From Stenogyne calaminthoides (taxonomy: Eukaryota; Streptophyta; Magnoliopsida; Lamiales; Lamiaceae), in the NCBI GenBank assembly GCA_037126765.1, contig JBBCBC010000030.1, positions 9,694,786-9,758,785 of the forward strand: 64,000 nucleotides of DNA, read 5' to 3'. This document shows, in pieces, positions 12,040-22,793 of this stretch. A program made the position numbers and the translations under genes. The notes below the pieces were generated by a model. It had not been told where the DNA came from and did no database searches. It saw nothing but the letters and a program-made list of their open reading frames with translations. Positions within the stretch are counted from its first letter, which is position 1, and every line of letters begins with the position of its first letter.

Positions 12040-12240
12040 TTTGTATAGGGAGCGGGTGGGAGTGATTCCTAATTATCCACGCCACCCACCCTAAAGAAAA
12101 GGACAACTTGCCCTTGCCGTATTGAATAAGTGCAGTGCACTACACGTCACCCGGACACGTGTGCTCATATCATTGGCCACTTCAGCGGGCGTAAGTCGAC
12201 ATCCACGCCTATATAAACAGGCGTTTCTCGTGAAGTTATC
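12040..12240 (+). promoter_or_regulatory. polyubiquitin promoter
   Basis: A TATA box TATATAAA lies at 12210-12217, about 100 bp before the leader-intron donor. Upstream are a G-box CACGTG at 12156-12161, an ACGTCA element at 12144-12149 and an inverted CCAAT (ATTGG) at 12172-12176. The TATA box is flanked by 6-bp inverted arms, ACGCCT at 12205-12210 and AGGCGT at 12219-12224. Transcription probably starts near 12240-12250 (inferred from TATA spacing). The local GC rise against the AT-rich flank also fits a promoter. Confidence 0.75.
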
Positions 12241-12309
12241 CATTCCTCTTGTGCATATTCAGTCAATTAACGCGATCCTTTTACTAGTTTCATTTCAAAT
12301 TCGCTCAAG

Positions 12310-12667
12310 GTAATGATATTTCAATTGGTTCATCTATTTCTGTAGTTTATATAAATTTTAGATTCGATCGTGGATTTTCGTTTTACTTCTGTTCTCAGGA
12401 TTTAGATGAAATGATTTGTTTTTCGTTTTCATGATCTGTGGTAATATTTTTGAGAATTATCTGTAACCTAGCCGTATGAAATTGTTTCTCATATGATTGT
12501 TTAATTAGGGTATACAATTGAATTTACTCACTGATTTCTCGACTTTATTCGGTTGAATCTGCTTTCTGATTTCTCGATTTTATACGATTGAGTCTGGTCT
12601 CTGATTTCTCAATTTTATATACGATTGAATTTGAATCTGGTCTCTGATTTTTCGTTCATCAATACAG
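12310..12667 (+). other. 5'-UTR leader intron of polyubiquitin gene
   Basis: The donor CTCAAG|GTAATG is at 12309/12310 and the acceptor AATACAG ends at 12667, directly before the ATG. The 358-bp intron is T-rich with repeated GATTTCTCGA/TTTTATACGATTGA units near 12535-12650. An intron ending at the start codon is characteristic of plant polyubiquitin genes and usually raises expression. The non-coding first exon would run from about 12240 to 12309. Confidence 0.85.
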
Positions 12668-13588
12668 ATGCAGATCTTCGTGAAAACCCTCACCGGCAAA
12701 ACAATCACTCTAGAGGTGGAAAGCTCCGACACCATCGACAACGTCAAGGCGAAGATCCAGGACAAGGAAGGAATTCCCCCGGACCAGCAGAGACTCATCT
12801 TCGCCGGCAAACAGCTCGAGGACGGCCGTACCCTCGCCGACTACAACATCCAGAAGGAGTCGACGCTCCACCTTGTCCTCCGTCTGCGTGGTGGTATGCA
12901 GATCTTCGTCAAAACCCTAACAGGGAAGACGATCACCCTTGAGGTTGAGAGCTCCGACACCATCGATAACGTCAAGGCCAAGATCCAGGACAAGGAAGGA
13001 ATTCCCCCTGACCAGCAGAGGCTCATCTTCGCCGGAAAGCAGCTGGAGGACGGCCGTACCCTCGCCGACTACAACATCCAGAAGGAATCTACTCTCCACC
13101 TGGTCCTCCGTCTTCGTGGGGGTATGCAGATCTTCGTGAAAACTCTCACGGGGAAGACAATCACCCTGGAGGTTGAAAGCTCTGACACGATTGACAATGT
13201 TAAGGCGAAGATACAGGACAAGGAGGGGATCCCACCGGACCAGCAGAGGCTCATCTTTGCCGGAAAGCAGCTCGAGGATGGTCGCACCTTGGCGGATTAC
13301 AACATCCAGAAGGAGTCGACTCTGCATTTGGTGCTGAGGTTGAGGGGAGGTATGCAGATCTTTGTTAAGACCTTGACTGGGAAGACCATTACCTTGGAAG
13401 TGGAGAGTTCGGATACGATCGACAATGTGAAGGCAAAAATTCAGGACAAGGAGGGAATTCCACCTGACCAGCAGAGGTTGATCTTTGCTGGTAAGCAGTT
13501 GGAGGATGGAAGGACTCTGGCCGATTACAACATCCAGAAGGAGTCCACCCTTCACCTTGTCCTTCGTCTCCGTGGTGGTGATTTCTGA
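12668..13588 (+). CDS. UBQ: polyubiquitin, four head-to-tail ubiquitin units
   Basis: The 306-residue product is four identical 76-residue ubiquitins (units at 12668, 12896, 13124 and 13352, each 228 bp), followed by Asp-Phe and TGA. Each unit starts MQIFVKTLTGKTI and ends LRLRGG, the site cut by deubiquitinating enzymes. All seven lysines used for chains (K6, K11, K27, K29, K33, K48, K63) are present. S19, D24 and A57 identify the plant form. The terminal DF blocks conjugation of the last unit until it is removed. Protein units are identical but codon choice is not: unit 1 is rich in C/G-ending codons, unit 4 less so. The start is fixed by the intron acceptor right before the ATG. Ubiquitin tags proteins for proteasome degradation and signalling in cytosol and nucleus. 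Confidence 0.98.
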   Translation: MQIFVKTLTGKTITLEVESSDTIDNVKAKIQDKEGIPPDQQRLIFAGKQLEDGRTLADYNIQKESTLHLVLRLRGGMQIFVKTLTGKTITLEVESSDTIDNVKAKIQDKEGIPPDQQRLIFAGKQLEDGRTLADYNIQKESTLHLVLRLRGGMQIFVKTLTGKTITLEVESSDTIDNVKAKIQDKEGIPPDQQRLIFAGKQLEDGRTLADYNIQKESTLHLVLRLRGGMQIFVKTLTGKTITLEVESSDTIDNVKAKIQDKEGIPPDQQRLIFAGKQLEDGRTLADYNIQKESTLHLVLRLRGGDF

Positions 13589-14527
13589 AAAAAATGTGTG
13601 GATTGTTGCTCTATTTGGGTGGGTTCTAGTCGTGTTTCATAGCCATGTGAATGTGGCTTCTTTGTCATGTTATGGTGTCTTGTTTATGAACAATTAAGGG
13701 GTGTTTCCCCCAATTTATAATCATCATTGCTCTTTGCATTCTCCAGCTTTTAGTGATATGTTTATTTGAATTTTGTTATCCACCTGAATTGATATTTACT
13801 TGGTTTCTTCTCTTGTATGAGAATTTGGTTATGTGTACTGCTTGCTGTGAGCTTTTGCATACTGTCTGTGTGCATCGAGGATTCCTATAGATATTAGTGT
13901 AAAAAAAAAAATAGATTTTCAGGGGAGGGATTCTGTGCTGTAAAGGAGGGTGCTCAGCACCAGATCTGAATTATGTGTTATGTGCATTTATCATACCTTG
14001 TTTTAGTAAGGGGGTGCATCTTTTCCCTCACTGTGTGCAGTAAGAAGATTTTCTCCTTGTGGCTTGAATTAGATCATAATGAATCTTGTTGTGCTTGTGT
14101 GTATTTATCACGAACTTCGAACTTGAGAAATATGTCATGCGATAATTCTTGGTGGCAAGTAAGCAAGCCAAGTTTTGATCTAAATTGATTTGAGGGATGA
14201 AAGTTAGATTTAGCTAAGCATCTAGGTTCCATTTGATCAAGTTCATTCTGTAACTACCAGAAATTGGAAGAGCTAGGGAGGAAATACGAGTGAAATGTAA
14301 AGCTTGAGAAATATGTTGATCTTATTAATTTTGCTTGCCGAGACACACTTTTATAACTTAAATTTCAGGGTAGGTTGTTGGTGAGATGGTTCCAAAGTAT
14401 GACGGAACATAATATGGAAATAACCGAGCATAATGTGATATTACGCTTTTAACATTTTGTATGGAGATGACCATTAGATGTCTGGAACATAATTTGAACT
14501 TACACTTTTAATTGAAATTATGCTTTT
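13589..14527 (+). other. 3' UTR and downstream flank of polyubiquitin gene
   Basis: T-rich sequence follows the stop codon, as in plant 3' UTRs. No canonical AATAAA is obvious in the first 300 bp, so the poly-A site cannot be fixed; AATTTATAATC near 13709 is a weak candidate. From about 13900 to 14527 no feature is recognised. The start of duplication block B follows. Confidence 0.5.
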
Positions 14528-14560
14528 AACATTTTAAATTGTCTGAGACATTTTTTTTTT

Positions 14561-14747
14561 GGAAAAAAAACATTTCACTATAAAGTCATCAAAAAACTTA
14601 CAACCAGATACAAAGTGCAGAAAATTTATGCACTTTAGTTCAAATTTGAACTAAAGTGCCACATACTCTAGTTCAAATTTCTGCACTTTGTATCTGGTTG
14701 TAATGATTTACTCAATCTTGTATCTAGTTGTAATTATTTTTTTTTTT
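14561..14747. repeat. palindromic insert with nested inverted repeats
   Basis: Inside block B and absent from block A. A perfect 26-bp inverted repeat has arms at 14598-14623 and 14678-14703 (TTACAACCAGATACAAAGTG... and its complement). Between them is a perfect 30-bp palindrome, 14630-14659, centred on CAAATTTG. The insert lies between T-runs. It could fold into a long hairpin. The family is unknown; a foldback or MITE-type element is the simplest reading. Confidence 0.8.
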
Positions 14748-15266
14748 TTGGGATGAACCGTCAAGACACTGTCTCAAGCAATAATTTGTGTAACTTTTCA
14801 ATTGCAGTTTTACACCTATTCTGATGTTTCAATTTATGTAGAAGCATCTATTCTCTCGCACACGGCCAAAGTAGTTTCAAATGATCAGTAGAGAGGGAGA
14901 GACTTCTCGTACGTAATAGTTGACCAGTTTAAGCGAAGACTCAAAGTTGACCATTCTCGATTTAATTTTCGTAGTTACTGATTTTTCCCATATCGCATGT
15001 TGATCATTTATTGGATAGAATCTGGACCATCAACATTGAAATAGTAAATAGGAAATCAACTTATGTTCTTTAAATATAAAGACTGTGTTGGAGATGTTCC
15101 AATATTTCAGATTTCTACATAACAGAACATATTATTTGTGCAAGTATCGTTTATCGGAGGCTACAACAATCATGTAAGTACTAAGAAATTCTTTTTCAAA
15201 CAAATTTAATATACCAATAAATTTCCATGTAAATATAACTTTTGGTAGTAAAAGTAAACTATATAT

Positions 15267-16427
15267 TGTTGTATACCAAAAATTACGGAACAATGTTTAT
15301 AAATGTGGCTATGTGGATTGGTATAACAAACAAGTAATAATGGTGAAACAAGTGTGATTAATGAAGAATCGAACGAATGTTCTTCATTGAATAGCAATGA
15401 TAAAGATTCGGAAGAATAAATGCAAGTAAGTAAAGTGCGAAAGGATTTGGGCCGAATGCCTCTTTTGTTGGCTGATAAAGCCTTTGTATTGAATGCAAAA
15501 ATTTTCGACCCTTTAATGAGTCTTTACTTCTAGTATTTATACTACAAGCTAACTAGTTGGTCTTTCTCGCGCCTCAAGGGGAGTCTGACCAGTATTAAAT
15601 GTTTTCCGGCTAAGTTGGACCCTAAAAACCTATTATACCAATCTAAACACGTCTCCACGTTCTGAAGCGCGGCGAGCTGCAGGTGGTTCACGGAGATTTG
15701 CGCCTATATTTTCCTCTTTGAGTCCGCGGCCATAGGACCAGTATTGTTTTCAGAAACTTCTCGGCCATTTGGGGGAAATTCTCTGACATTGGTTGAGATC
15801 GGTGGTTTACGTGTTTGTTAAACCAAAATTAGGCCTTGGTAAGTGGGAAGTCTTTGACTCATCTCTCTATCCCTTTTACCTTGATTACAAATCTCACAAA
15901 TTCGGCTAAGTATAACTTGCCTCTTTGTATACGCAATTGTGTTTGTGAGTGACTTGTTGGAATGAGAGGCGACTAGCACGGGCATGGGCGACACCGCGCG
16001 GACGAGAGCGAGTAGCAGGTGTGGCGAGTAGGCGACCATCGTGGCGCCCGGGCGAGTTGCGTGGTGCCCGGGCGAGCATGGGCGATCATGGGCGACCACC
16101 AGGCGAGCATGGCGACCACCGGGCGACCATGGGCGGACATGGGCGACCATGGTGACTCCCGGGCGAGCATGGGCGGGAATGGGCGACCATGGCGGCTCCC
16201 GGGCTAGCATGGGCGAGCATGGCGACCACCGGGCGACCATGGGCGGGCATGGGCGACCATGGAGACTCCCGGGCGAGCATGGGCGAGTAGCGGCTAGTGA
16301 GCGACTTCGCGGGCATGGATGACAATTAAGCCTATCTTATCTTTGATAGAGGTTAGTGAACCCTCCATTTGTGACTTATTAACATAAGGAACCCAAGTAA
16401 TTAGCCCAGATCATTTGGCACACAACA
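15267..16427 (-). repeat. LTR of gag-only element (3' LTR in element sense)
   Basis: 1161 bp beginning TGTTGTATACC and ending GGCACACAACA. The partner LTR at 25956-27066 differs at roughly a dozen places in the first ~440 bp, about 2-3% by eye, which indicates a fairly recent insertion. In element sense a TATAAATA box lies at 15534-15541. The GGGCGA array sits upstream of it in U3. Confidence 0.9.
15960..16310. repeat. GGGCGA decamer array in left LTR
   Basis: GC-rich minisatellite built from ~10-bp units such as GGGCGACCAT, GGGCGAGCAT and GGGCGGGCAT, interspersed with GGCGACTCCC and ACCACC. It stands out from the AT-rich surroundings. Long open frames on both strands here result from stop-free repeat composition and are not genes. 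Similar arrays lie in the other LTR and in internal DNA. Confidence 0.9.
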
Positions 16428-16984
16428 ATTGCCCCTCAGGTTACTATTCACCTCAAGTGGGAGTAGTGACCTGAACCTTCATGAGCATAACTTGGCGACT
16501 TGAGCGTTTTGTCTATGTTTGGCGAGATCTTTTTCTTTGGATGGCTCGATAGAGTTAGGCGACTTGTGTTTAGAGTCCCTTGCATTTGTGACTTATTTCT
16601 CTGTCATTGGCTCGGGTGAGCATTGAGTTAGGCTGGCCTTCGATTGGGCGCCCGAACATTCTTTCTTGGGCCATTTATTAGTGATTGAGGCCCTTCACCA
16701 AGCCATTTTCAAGAAATGGAAAATTGCCCTCTTTTTTAGGCGAGGTGGAAATGATGTGGATCGGGCGATGATGAAGAAGCGATTCTTGACTTTGCATGGA
16801 GATTGGGTCCTTCACGTATTTGGAACAACTAGGTGGATGAGTTAATTGGCGAGCTAAGTGACTTGCCCATCGGGCGCGTAGCTTGTGGGCTATATTAGTG
16901 TCTCGCCCTTAGACAAGTTACTCGCACCGTCGGACTAACTTTACTTTCTTGATGGGATATGGGCTCATACGGGCAGATGGCGGG

Positions 16985-17250
16985 CGACTTTTTTGGGCGA
17001 CCATGGCGACTCCCAGCATGGGCGGGCATGGGCGACCATGGCGGCTCGATGGGCAACCATGGGCGGGCATGGGCGACCATGGCGGCTCTCGGGCGAAAGC
17101 ATGGCGACCATTGGGCGGGCATGGGCAACCATGGCGACTCCGGGCGAGCATGGGCGATGGGCGACCATGGCTGCTCCCGGCGAGCATGGGCGAGCATGGC
17201 GACCACCGGCGACCATGGGCGGGCATGTGCGACCATGGCGACTCAGAGGC
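16985..17250. repeat. internal GGGCGA decamer array
   Basis: Same ~10-bp unit family as in the LTRs (GGGCGACCAT, GGGCGGGCAT, GGCGGCTC), but located in internal DNA about 560 bp from the left LTR. The array is somewhat more degenerate than the LTR arrays. Confidence 0.85.
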
Positions 17251-17255
17251 GAGTT

Positions 17256-17664
17256 CCATCAAGCATCGGTTTTTGTTTAGGCTTCGAGTTCCCCGGCCTC
17301 CGATTGAGTTGATTTTTTTTTTTTTTCGACCCGTCTTTTTTGAGAGCTTCTCATGGTTATGAGCGAGATGTTTTTTCCACATCAATCTTATATGGGCGAG
17401 TTGTTTAGATTCGGGCGAGTAGGGATGCCCGGGCGAGTAGGCGAGTTGGGCGAGTTCAATGAGCATCGATTTTGTTTTAGGCCATAACTTTCGAGTTCCC
17501 GCCTCCGATTGAGTTGATTCTTTTTTTGTTGAGACCGTATTTTCGAGGAGCTTCTCATGGTTATGAGCGAGATGTTTTTCCACATCACTCTTATACGGGA
17601 GAGTTGTTTAGATTCGGGCGAGTAGGGATGCCGGGCGAGTAGGCGAGTTGGGCGAGTTCCAATG
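17256..17664. repeat. ~200-bp tandem duplication
   Basis: Two copies, about 17256-17457 and 17458-17664, share CTCCGATTGAGTTGATT, CTTCTCATGGTTATGAGCG, TTGTTTAGATTCGGGCGAG and GGCGAGTTGGGCGAGTTC. They differ by small indels, mainly in T-runs. Confidence 0.75.
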
Positions 17665-17989
17665 AGCATCCGTTTTGTTGCGTCCCTCATTTCAAGGAGC
17701 TTCACTTGGTTCAATCCTCTTCTCAAATCCTTCTAGAAAATTGCCCCACTTCTTGGATTCGCGGTGGCGAATGAGCGGTGGGACCGGGCTATTGAATCCT
17801 GAAGATCATGAATGACTAGAATCATATTCGGATGCTAGCGTGGTGAAGGGACAGATGGCAAGATGTCGAGGCGAAATGAGCAAGCTCGGGCCCCCCTTAG
17901 ATGGGCAACCAACTGGGTCCAAATCCTAGATCCATTATATTGAATCGCCTCAGAGGAAGGAAGTGGGTTGGTCGCACTACTACACATTT

Positions 17990-18220
17990 GAGCTTGCACA
18001 GCTGCACTTGGACAGCCCTTTTTTCAAACACCTCTCCAAGCTATAGCTTGGAGAGCGGTTTTAATTAAAAAAAAAAAAAGAATAGATAGCGGTTATCAAC
18101 CGCTCCAAGTTTAACACTTAGAACAACTATTAGAGGAGACGATGGTTTTAGAACCACTTTGTCCAAGAAAAAAAAGTTTGGACAATGGGGTTCCAAACCG
18201 TTGTCCAAGTGTTCGGATAA
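17990..18220. repeat. left subterminal repeats of CACTA
   Basis: Repeated motifs CTTGGACAG, CTTGGAGAGCGGTT, GCGGTTATCAACCGCT and TGTCCAAG occur in both orientations, the subterminal pattern CACTA transposases bind. Matching motifs are at 23200-23380. Confidence 0.8.
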
Positions 18221-18239
18221 TTTAAATACTACCCAAATC

Positions 18240-18484
18240 GCGAACCAGACTTATATTTTTCCCCAAATTAAATCGCGCGTCCTCCTTCCTCTACCCTAAA
18301 TCGGACCAGAAGCCGTTAGCCTCCTCGTCCCTCTCGTCTTCCCAGAACCGCCGTCGTTTTCCCATTAGCTCTTATTTCCCCAAATCGCGAACCAGAAGCC
18401 CTAGCCTCCTCCTCCCTCTCCCCCAAATCGAACCATCCGCCGCACGTCCTCCCCTACCGCCGCCTTTCTCCTTCCATAGGTAAT
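18240..18484 (+). other. 5'-UTR-like leader of the CACTA transposase gene
   Basis: C-rich sequence with CCTCCTCC and CCGCCG stretches and a repeated CCCCAAATCG(C/A)ACCA unit, ending CCTTCCATAG|GTAATT, a plausible splice donor at about 18480. This would be the non-coding first exon of the transposase gene (inference). Confidence 0.5.
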
Positions 18485-18705
18485 TATTCTTTATATATAT
18501 ATATATATATGTTAGTATATATATATATATTGAATTAATGTGTATATGTATATATATGTTGAATTAATGTGTATATATATATTGAATTAATGTGTATATA
18601 TATATATATATTGAATTAAGTGTATATATATATGTATATTGGTGTATATATATCATGTTGTATGTATTGGTGTATGTATATTGGTGTATATATATTGGTG
18701 TTTGA
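18485..18705. repeat. (TA)n / TTGAATTAATGTG minisatellite
   Basis: TA-dinucleotide tracts alternate with ATTGAATTAATGTGTATA units and, further right, with ATTGGTGTATATA units. Low complexity, inside a probable intron of the CACTA gene. Confidence 0.8.
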
Positions 18706-19216
18706 TGCACTCAAGGTGTTTGATAGTATGATTGTTTGAGGATTTAAGCATAACTTAGTGTTAATTTATTAGGATTAATGTTGTTAGTGTTAGAGATGAA
18801 CAACTTGTTAGAGATGAATATATATTGTGTGGCTTGACTTGATTTTTTATGCTAACTTAGATATGAACAATTGATGCACTCAAGGTGTTTGATAATATGC
18901 TTGTGTGAGGATTTAAGCAAAAATTAGGATTAATACATTAGGATATATTTTGGTTATATTAATTTGATGATTTGTTGAATGGATAGTAGTGTGTTGCTTT
19001 AGATGATTAATGATGGTACATTAGGTTATATACATTGTTTTGAGATGCAACAAATCCTTAGATACATGCAATATACAAACCTTAGGTACTACCACATTCT
19101 ATATGCAAGTTTTATACATTAGGATTGTAATACTTTTAGGTTTAATACATTAGGATATATACATTATCTTGAGAAACACTTCATATTGCCTTTCCTATAG
19201 GCATCTCTAGTTCTAT

Positions 19217-22094
19217 ATGGATCGAAAGTGGGTTCGAGCAGATCGATTATCATATGAGTATAGTAATGGGGTGAAAGAATTTTGTAATCATGCAATTAGA
19301 CATCGCATCCGACCCTCGGTACATTCCATGTCCGTGTTGGAAATGTATGAATGGAAAAACCGTTAGTGGTCGAGAAAGTCGGTTTGACCACTTGATGATT
19401 CACGGTATTGATAAAACATACACTGTTTGGACATATCATGGTGAGAGAAGAGATGGATGTAGCTCAAGCAACCTAGAAACTGACTTTAGGTTTGAAGATA
19501 CAGTGGATGCGGATATTTTCGATGATGTACCTACTGTTGATACATCGAGTGGGGATGACGATGATCTGCGAGATCACCCTTATATGTCAGAGAAGTTAAG
19601 GGATTCTGCTGGATTACCACTGTGGCCCGGGTGTAAGAAGGCAACAAAACTGTCACCAGTTGATATTGTTCAACCTAAAAGCGACTTTCACCAGTTGTCC
19701 AATGAGTGCTTCACAAGTATCTTTGGAAACGATTAGTGGTCTATTGCACGATGGAAATGTCTTTTGCCTAAGAGAGCATATGATGCTAAACAAATTCTCA
19801 AGTCCATCGGGTTAACACATCAGAAAATTCATGCTTGTCCGGGTGATTGTATCTTATTTCGGAAGGAGTATGCAGACCTCGATGAATGTCCCAAGTGTGG
19901 GGAGAAGCGATATAAGAAAAATAAATCTCCCGCGAAGGTGTTGTGGTACTTTCCAATAATATCAAGATTCAGGAGAATGTATAGTAGCGCTGTGGATGCT
20001 AGAAATTTAACTTGGCATCATGATGATAGGATCAAAGATGGAATGTTAAGACACCCTGCTGATTCACCCCAGTGGAAGACATTCGATGTCAGGCATCCAG
20101 AATTTGGCAACGAGCCACGACACTTGCGTCTTGCACTCTCAACTGGCGGAATGAATCCGTTCGGTATCCAAAGTACCAACCATAGTACATGGCCGATGAT
20201 TACATTGGTTTATAACCTTTCACCCGAGTTGTGCATGAAGCGCACTTACATAATGTTGTCTATGTTGATATCAGGACCCAAACAACCTGGTAACGACATA
20301 GATGTATATTTGGCTCCTTTGATAGAGGACTTGAAGCTCATGTGGGATGAGGGTGTCGATGTGTATGATGCTTGTAGAAAGGAGAATTTCAAGTTGAAGG
20401 TCATCTTTGTTTGGAACTATCAATGACTTTCCCGCCACGAGAATCTATCCCAAATATAGTGTGAAAGGGGCCGATGCATGTCCTTGTTGTACCAAGAAGA
20501 CACATCACATTCGCTTGAGTCATTGTAGGAAGACCGTTTATATGGGACATAGGAGGTGGTTGGACCCAACCCATAAGTACAGAATAATGGCCGATGCATT
20601 CGATGGCACAATTGAGACAGGTGAAGCACCACGTTTATTGTCAGGTTCGGATGTATGGAATGAGATAAAGAATATCGACACACAGTACGGAAAGATCTTC
20701 GCAAAGAGTGTCCCCACTAGCGGTTGGAAGAAGGAATCAATTTTCTTTCAATTGCCCTATTGGAAAGAGTTGTATGTTAGACACTTCATTGATCTAATGC
20801 ACGTTGAGAAGAACGTTTGTGCCGACCACTCAACACTCTCCTAGCCGATAAGAAGTCCAAGGATGGTTACAATGCAAGAATGGATATGATTGATATGGGA
20901 ATAAGATCGAAATTAAAACACATGTGCCTAGAGAAAGGGTCAACCGTTCTTACCTCCGCTTTTGCACACCTTTGTCCAAGAATGAGAGAAAAGAGTTACT
21001 TCACCGCTAAAGGATGTGAAAGTACCGGAGGGTTATTCCTCCAACATACGAGAGACTTATATCGGATGATGGCGTGAGAGATCGATGAATCAAAATCACA
21101 TGACTATCATGTCATCATGGAGACTTTCTTGTCCATTGCAATACGTTCTATCTTGCCTGAAAATGTGCGCATAACCATAACAAAGTTATGTTGGTTCTTC
21201 AAGGCAATGAGTAGCAAGGTCATAGATCCTAGAAAATTGCTTGGTTTTCAGAGGCAGATTGTGGGGACTCTCTGTGAGCTTGAGATGTATTTCCCTCCAT
21301 CATTTTTTGATATAATGGTTCACCTAACAGTTCATTTGGTACACAAGACAACGATGTGTGGTCCTGCTCGTATGCGATAGATGTATGGTGTAGAGAGATA
21401 TATGAAAGTGCTCAAAGGATATGTGATGAATAAGTCCAGGCCGGAGGGATGCATTGCATAACGCTATTTAGTAGAAGAAGCAGTCGAGTACTGGTCTGAA
21501 TTTATTCCGAATGTCGATGCAATTGGACTTCCAGTTACCCGGTACACTAATAGGATGGATGGTGAAGGCATTACCGGTGGTCAACCTGTAAGTGTTAGCA
21601 TGGAGGAACTAACACGGATGCACTTGTGCGTACTTCACAACACGGTCGACGTGCTTCCTTTTATTGACCTGCACATGCGATCACTTGCTGAGAGAAATCC
21701 CACCAGAGATAGATCATGGATTGAAGTTGAGCACAATCGCATGTTTGTTGACTGGTTCAATGGTTATGTAGCAAATATGTTGTCACGGGAAACATAATCA
21801 GTGAATGAAAGAGTTAAGTGGTTATCCAGAATGCCTGATAGACATGTGTATTCATACAAATGTTATCTTAGCAACAGATACATATTTTATACCAGAGATC
21901 ATGATGCCACAAGTACTATGCGAATAATAGTGGAGTGTCCATTCTCGCAAATCGCGATGGATCAATCAAATACTACTTACTTTGGACAAATTGTCAACAT
22001 TTGGGAACTCGACTATATTGTTCACCGTCAACCAATCTTCGAGTGTAGTTGGGTGAGGATCCCTAAAGGGGTCCAAGTTGAAAGTTCGGGTTAA
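19217..22094 (+). pseudogene. CACTA TNP2-type transposase remnant
   Basis: Coding order matches plant CACTA TNP2. An N-terminal transposase-associated domain starts at 19217 (MDRKWVRADRLSYEYSNGV) and continues, after a frameshift near 19290, with CPCWKCMNG. The TNP2 core spans 19764-21077 (ACPGDCILF, CPKCGEKRY, LSTGGMNPF, DLMHVEKNVC). A DUF4218-like part lies at 21090-21800 (RSILPENVRITITKLCWFF, MYFPPSFFDIMVHL), and a DUF4216-like part at 21801-22094. Lesions: stop at 19734, frameshifts near 20410 and 20825, stops at 21077, 21380 and near 21460. It cannot encode a full transposase. Confidence 0.88.
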
Positions 22095-22289
22095 ATGCGC
22101 GCGTTGATTTGAAGAATGTGGGATACTGAGATGACCCTTACATAATGGCGATCCAAGCTCAACAAGTTTTCTATGTCCCCACCCGATTAATAAGAAATGG
22201 TCAATTGTGGTTACATCAAACAAATTTAACAATAGTTTCGGATTAGCGACCATGTCGATGAAGATGTTGACACAATTGATGATCCTTTT

Positions 22290-22793
22290 CGTAACTTCAC
22301 TCATTCTCACCATCTTTCGATGTTTACGCAAATCCACGCCAATACCGGAGAAATAATTAGAGATGAGGATGAATATGGCAATCCGGATCTTGTTAACATT
22401 TATGGTCATGAACGAAAAGGTCAACCAAAAAAACGAAAAAGAAAAAAACAAGTGCTAAAAAGAAATGTACGACTTTATTGAATGTTGTTTCTTCCGCTAT
22501 ATTAAATGTTGTTTCTTTTACTTTATTAAATAAAGTGAATCGGATCAACGTGTTCCGAGGAAAACGAGATAATGAACATTGTGGACATTTTGTGTGTTGC
22601 TCTATTGAAGATATAATTCGCGCTTCTCTAAAGAACATTCCTCTCAATGTAAGTCAGTTTATCGATTTATTTAAATTATTATTGATTGAATAAAAATTCA
22701 TACTATATTGATTGATTTGTTGTTTGCAGTTTGTCTATGAACGTGAGCTCAATTCTTACTCTAAGAAAAGACTGGAAAAATGGAAAAACGATT
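22290..22793 (+). pseudogene. CACTA 3' coding remnant, possibly Ulp1-like
   Basis: About 22310-22450 encodes an acidic stretch then a lysine/arginine-rich one. After it, 22478-22648 ends in DNEHCGHFVCC..., followed by a likely intron (donor GTAAGT at 22649, acceptor TTTGCAG ending 22729) and an exon reading FVYERELNSYSKKRLEKWKN. The Cys-Gly-x-Phe pattern recalls the C-terminal part of Ulp1-type cysteine proteases carried by some plant transposons; this is a weak resemblance by eye. Confidence 0.4.

Larger units (their letters stand above)
16428..17974 (-). other. internal non-coding region of gag-only element
   Basis: This lies between the left LTR and the CACTA insertion. It is rich in GGCGA and GCGACTT words and holds a third GGGCGA array (16985-17250) and a ~200-bp tandem duplication (17256-17664). 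No retrotransposon enzyme domain was found on either strand. Confidence 0.6.

Noticed and set aside
12917..13555. Long minus-strand ORF (212 codons) across the polyubiquitin gene, and several others in shifted frames
   Set aside because: Shadow of the repetitive ubiquitin coding units; no domain, and the same antisense pattern recurs with the 228-bp period.
15818..17363. Overlapping ORFs on both strands rich in Pro/Ser/Arg/His or Gly/Asp/Trp over the GGGCGA arrays
   Set aside because: The repeat unit lacks stop codons in most frames; composition is purely repeat-driven, with no recognised domain.
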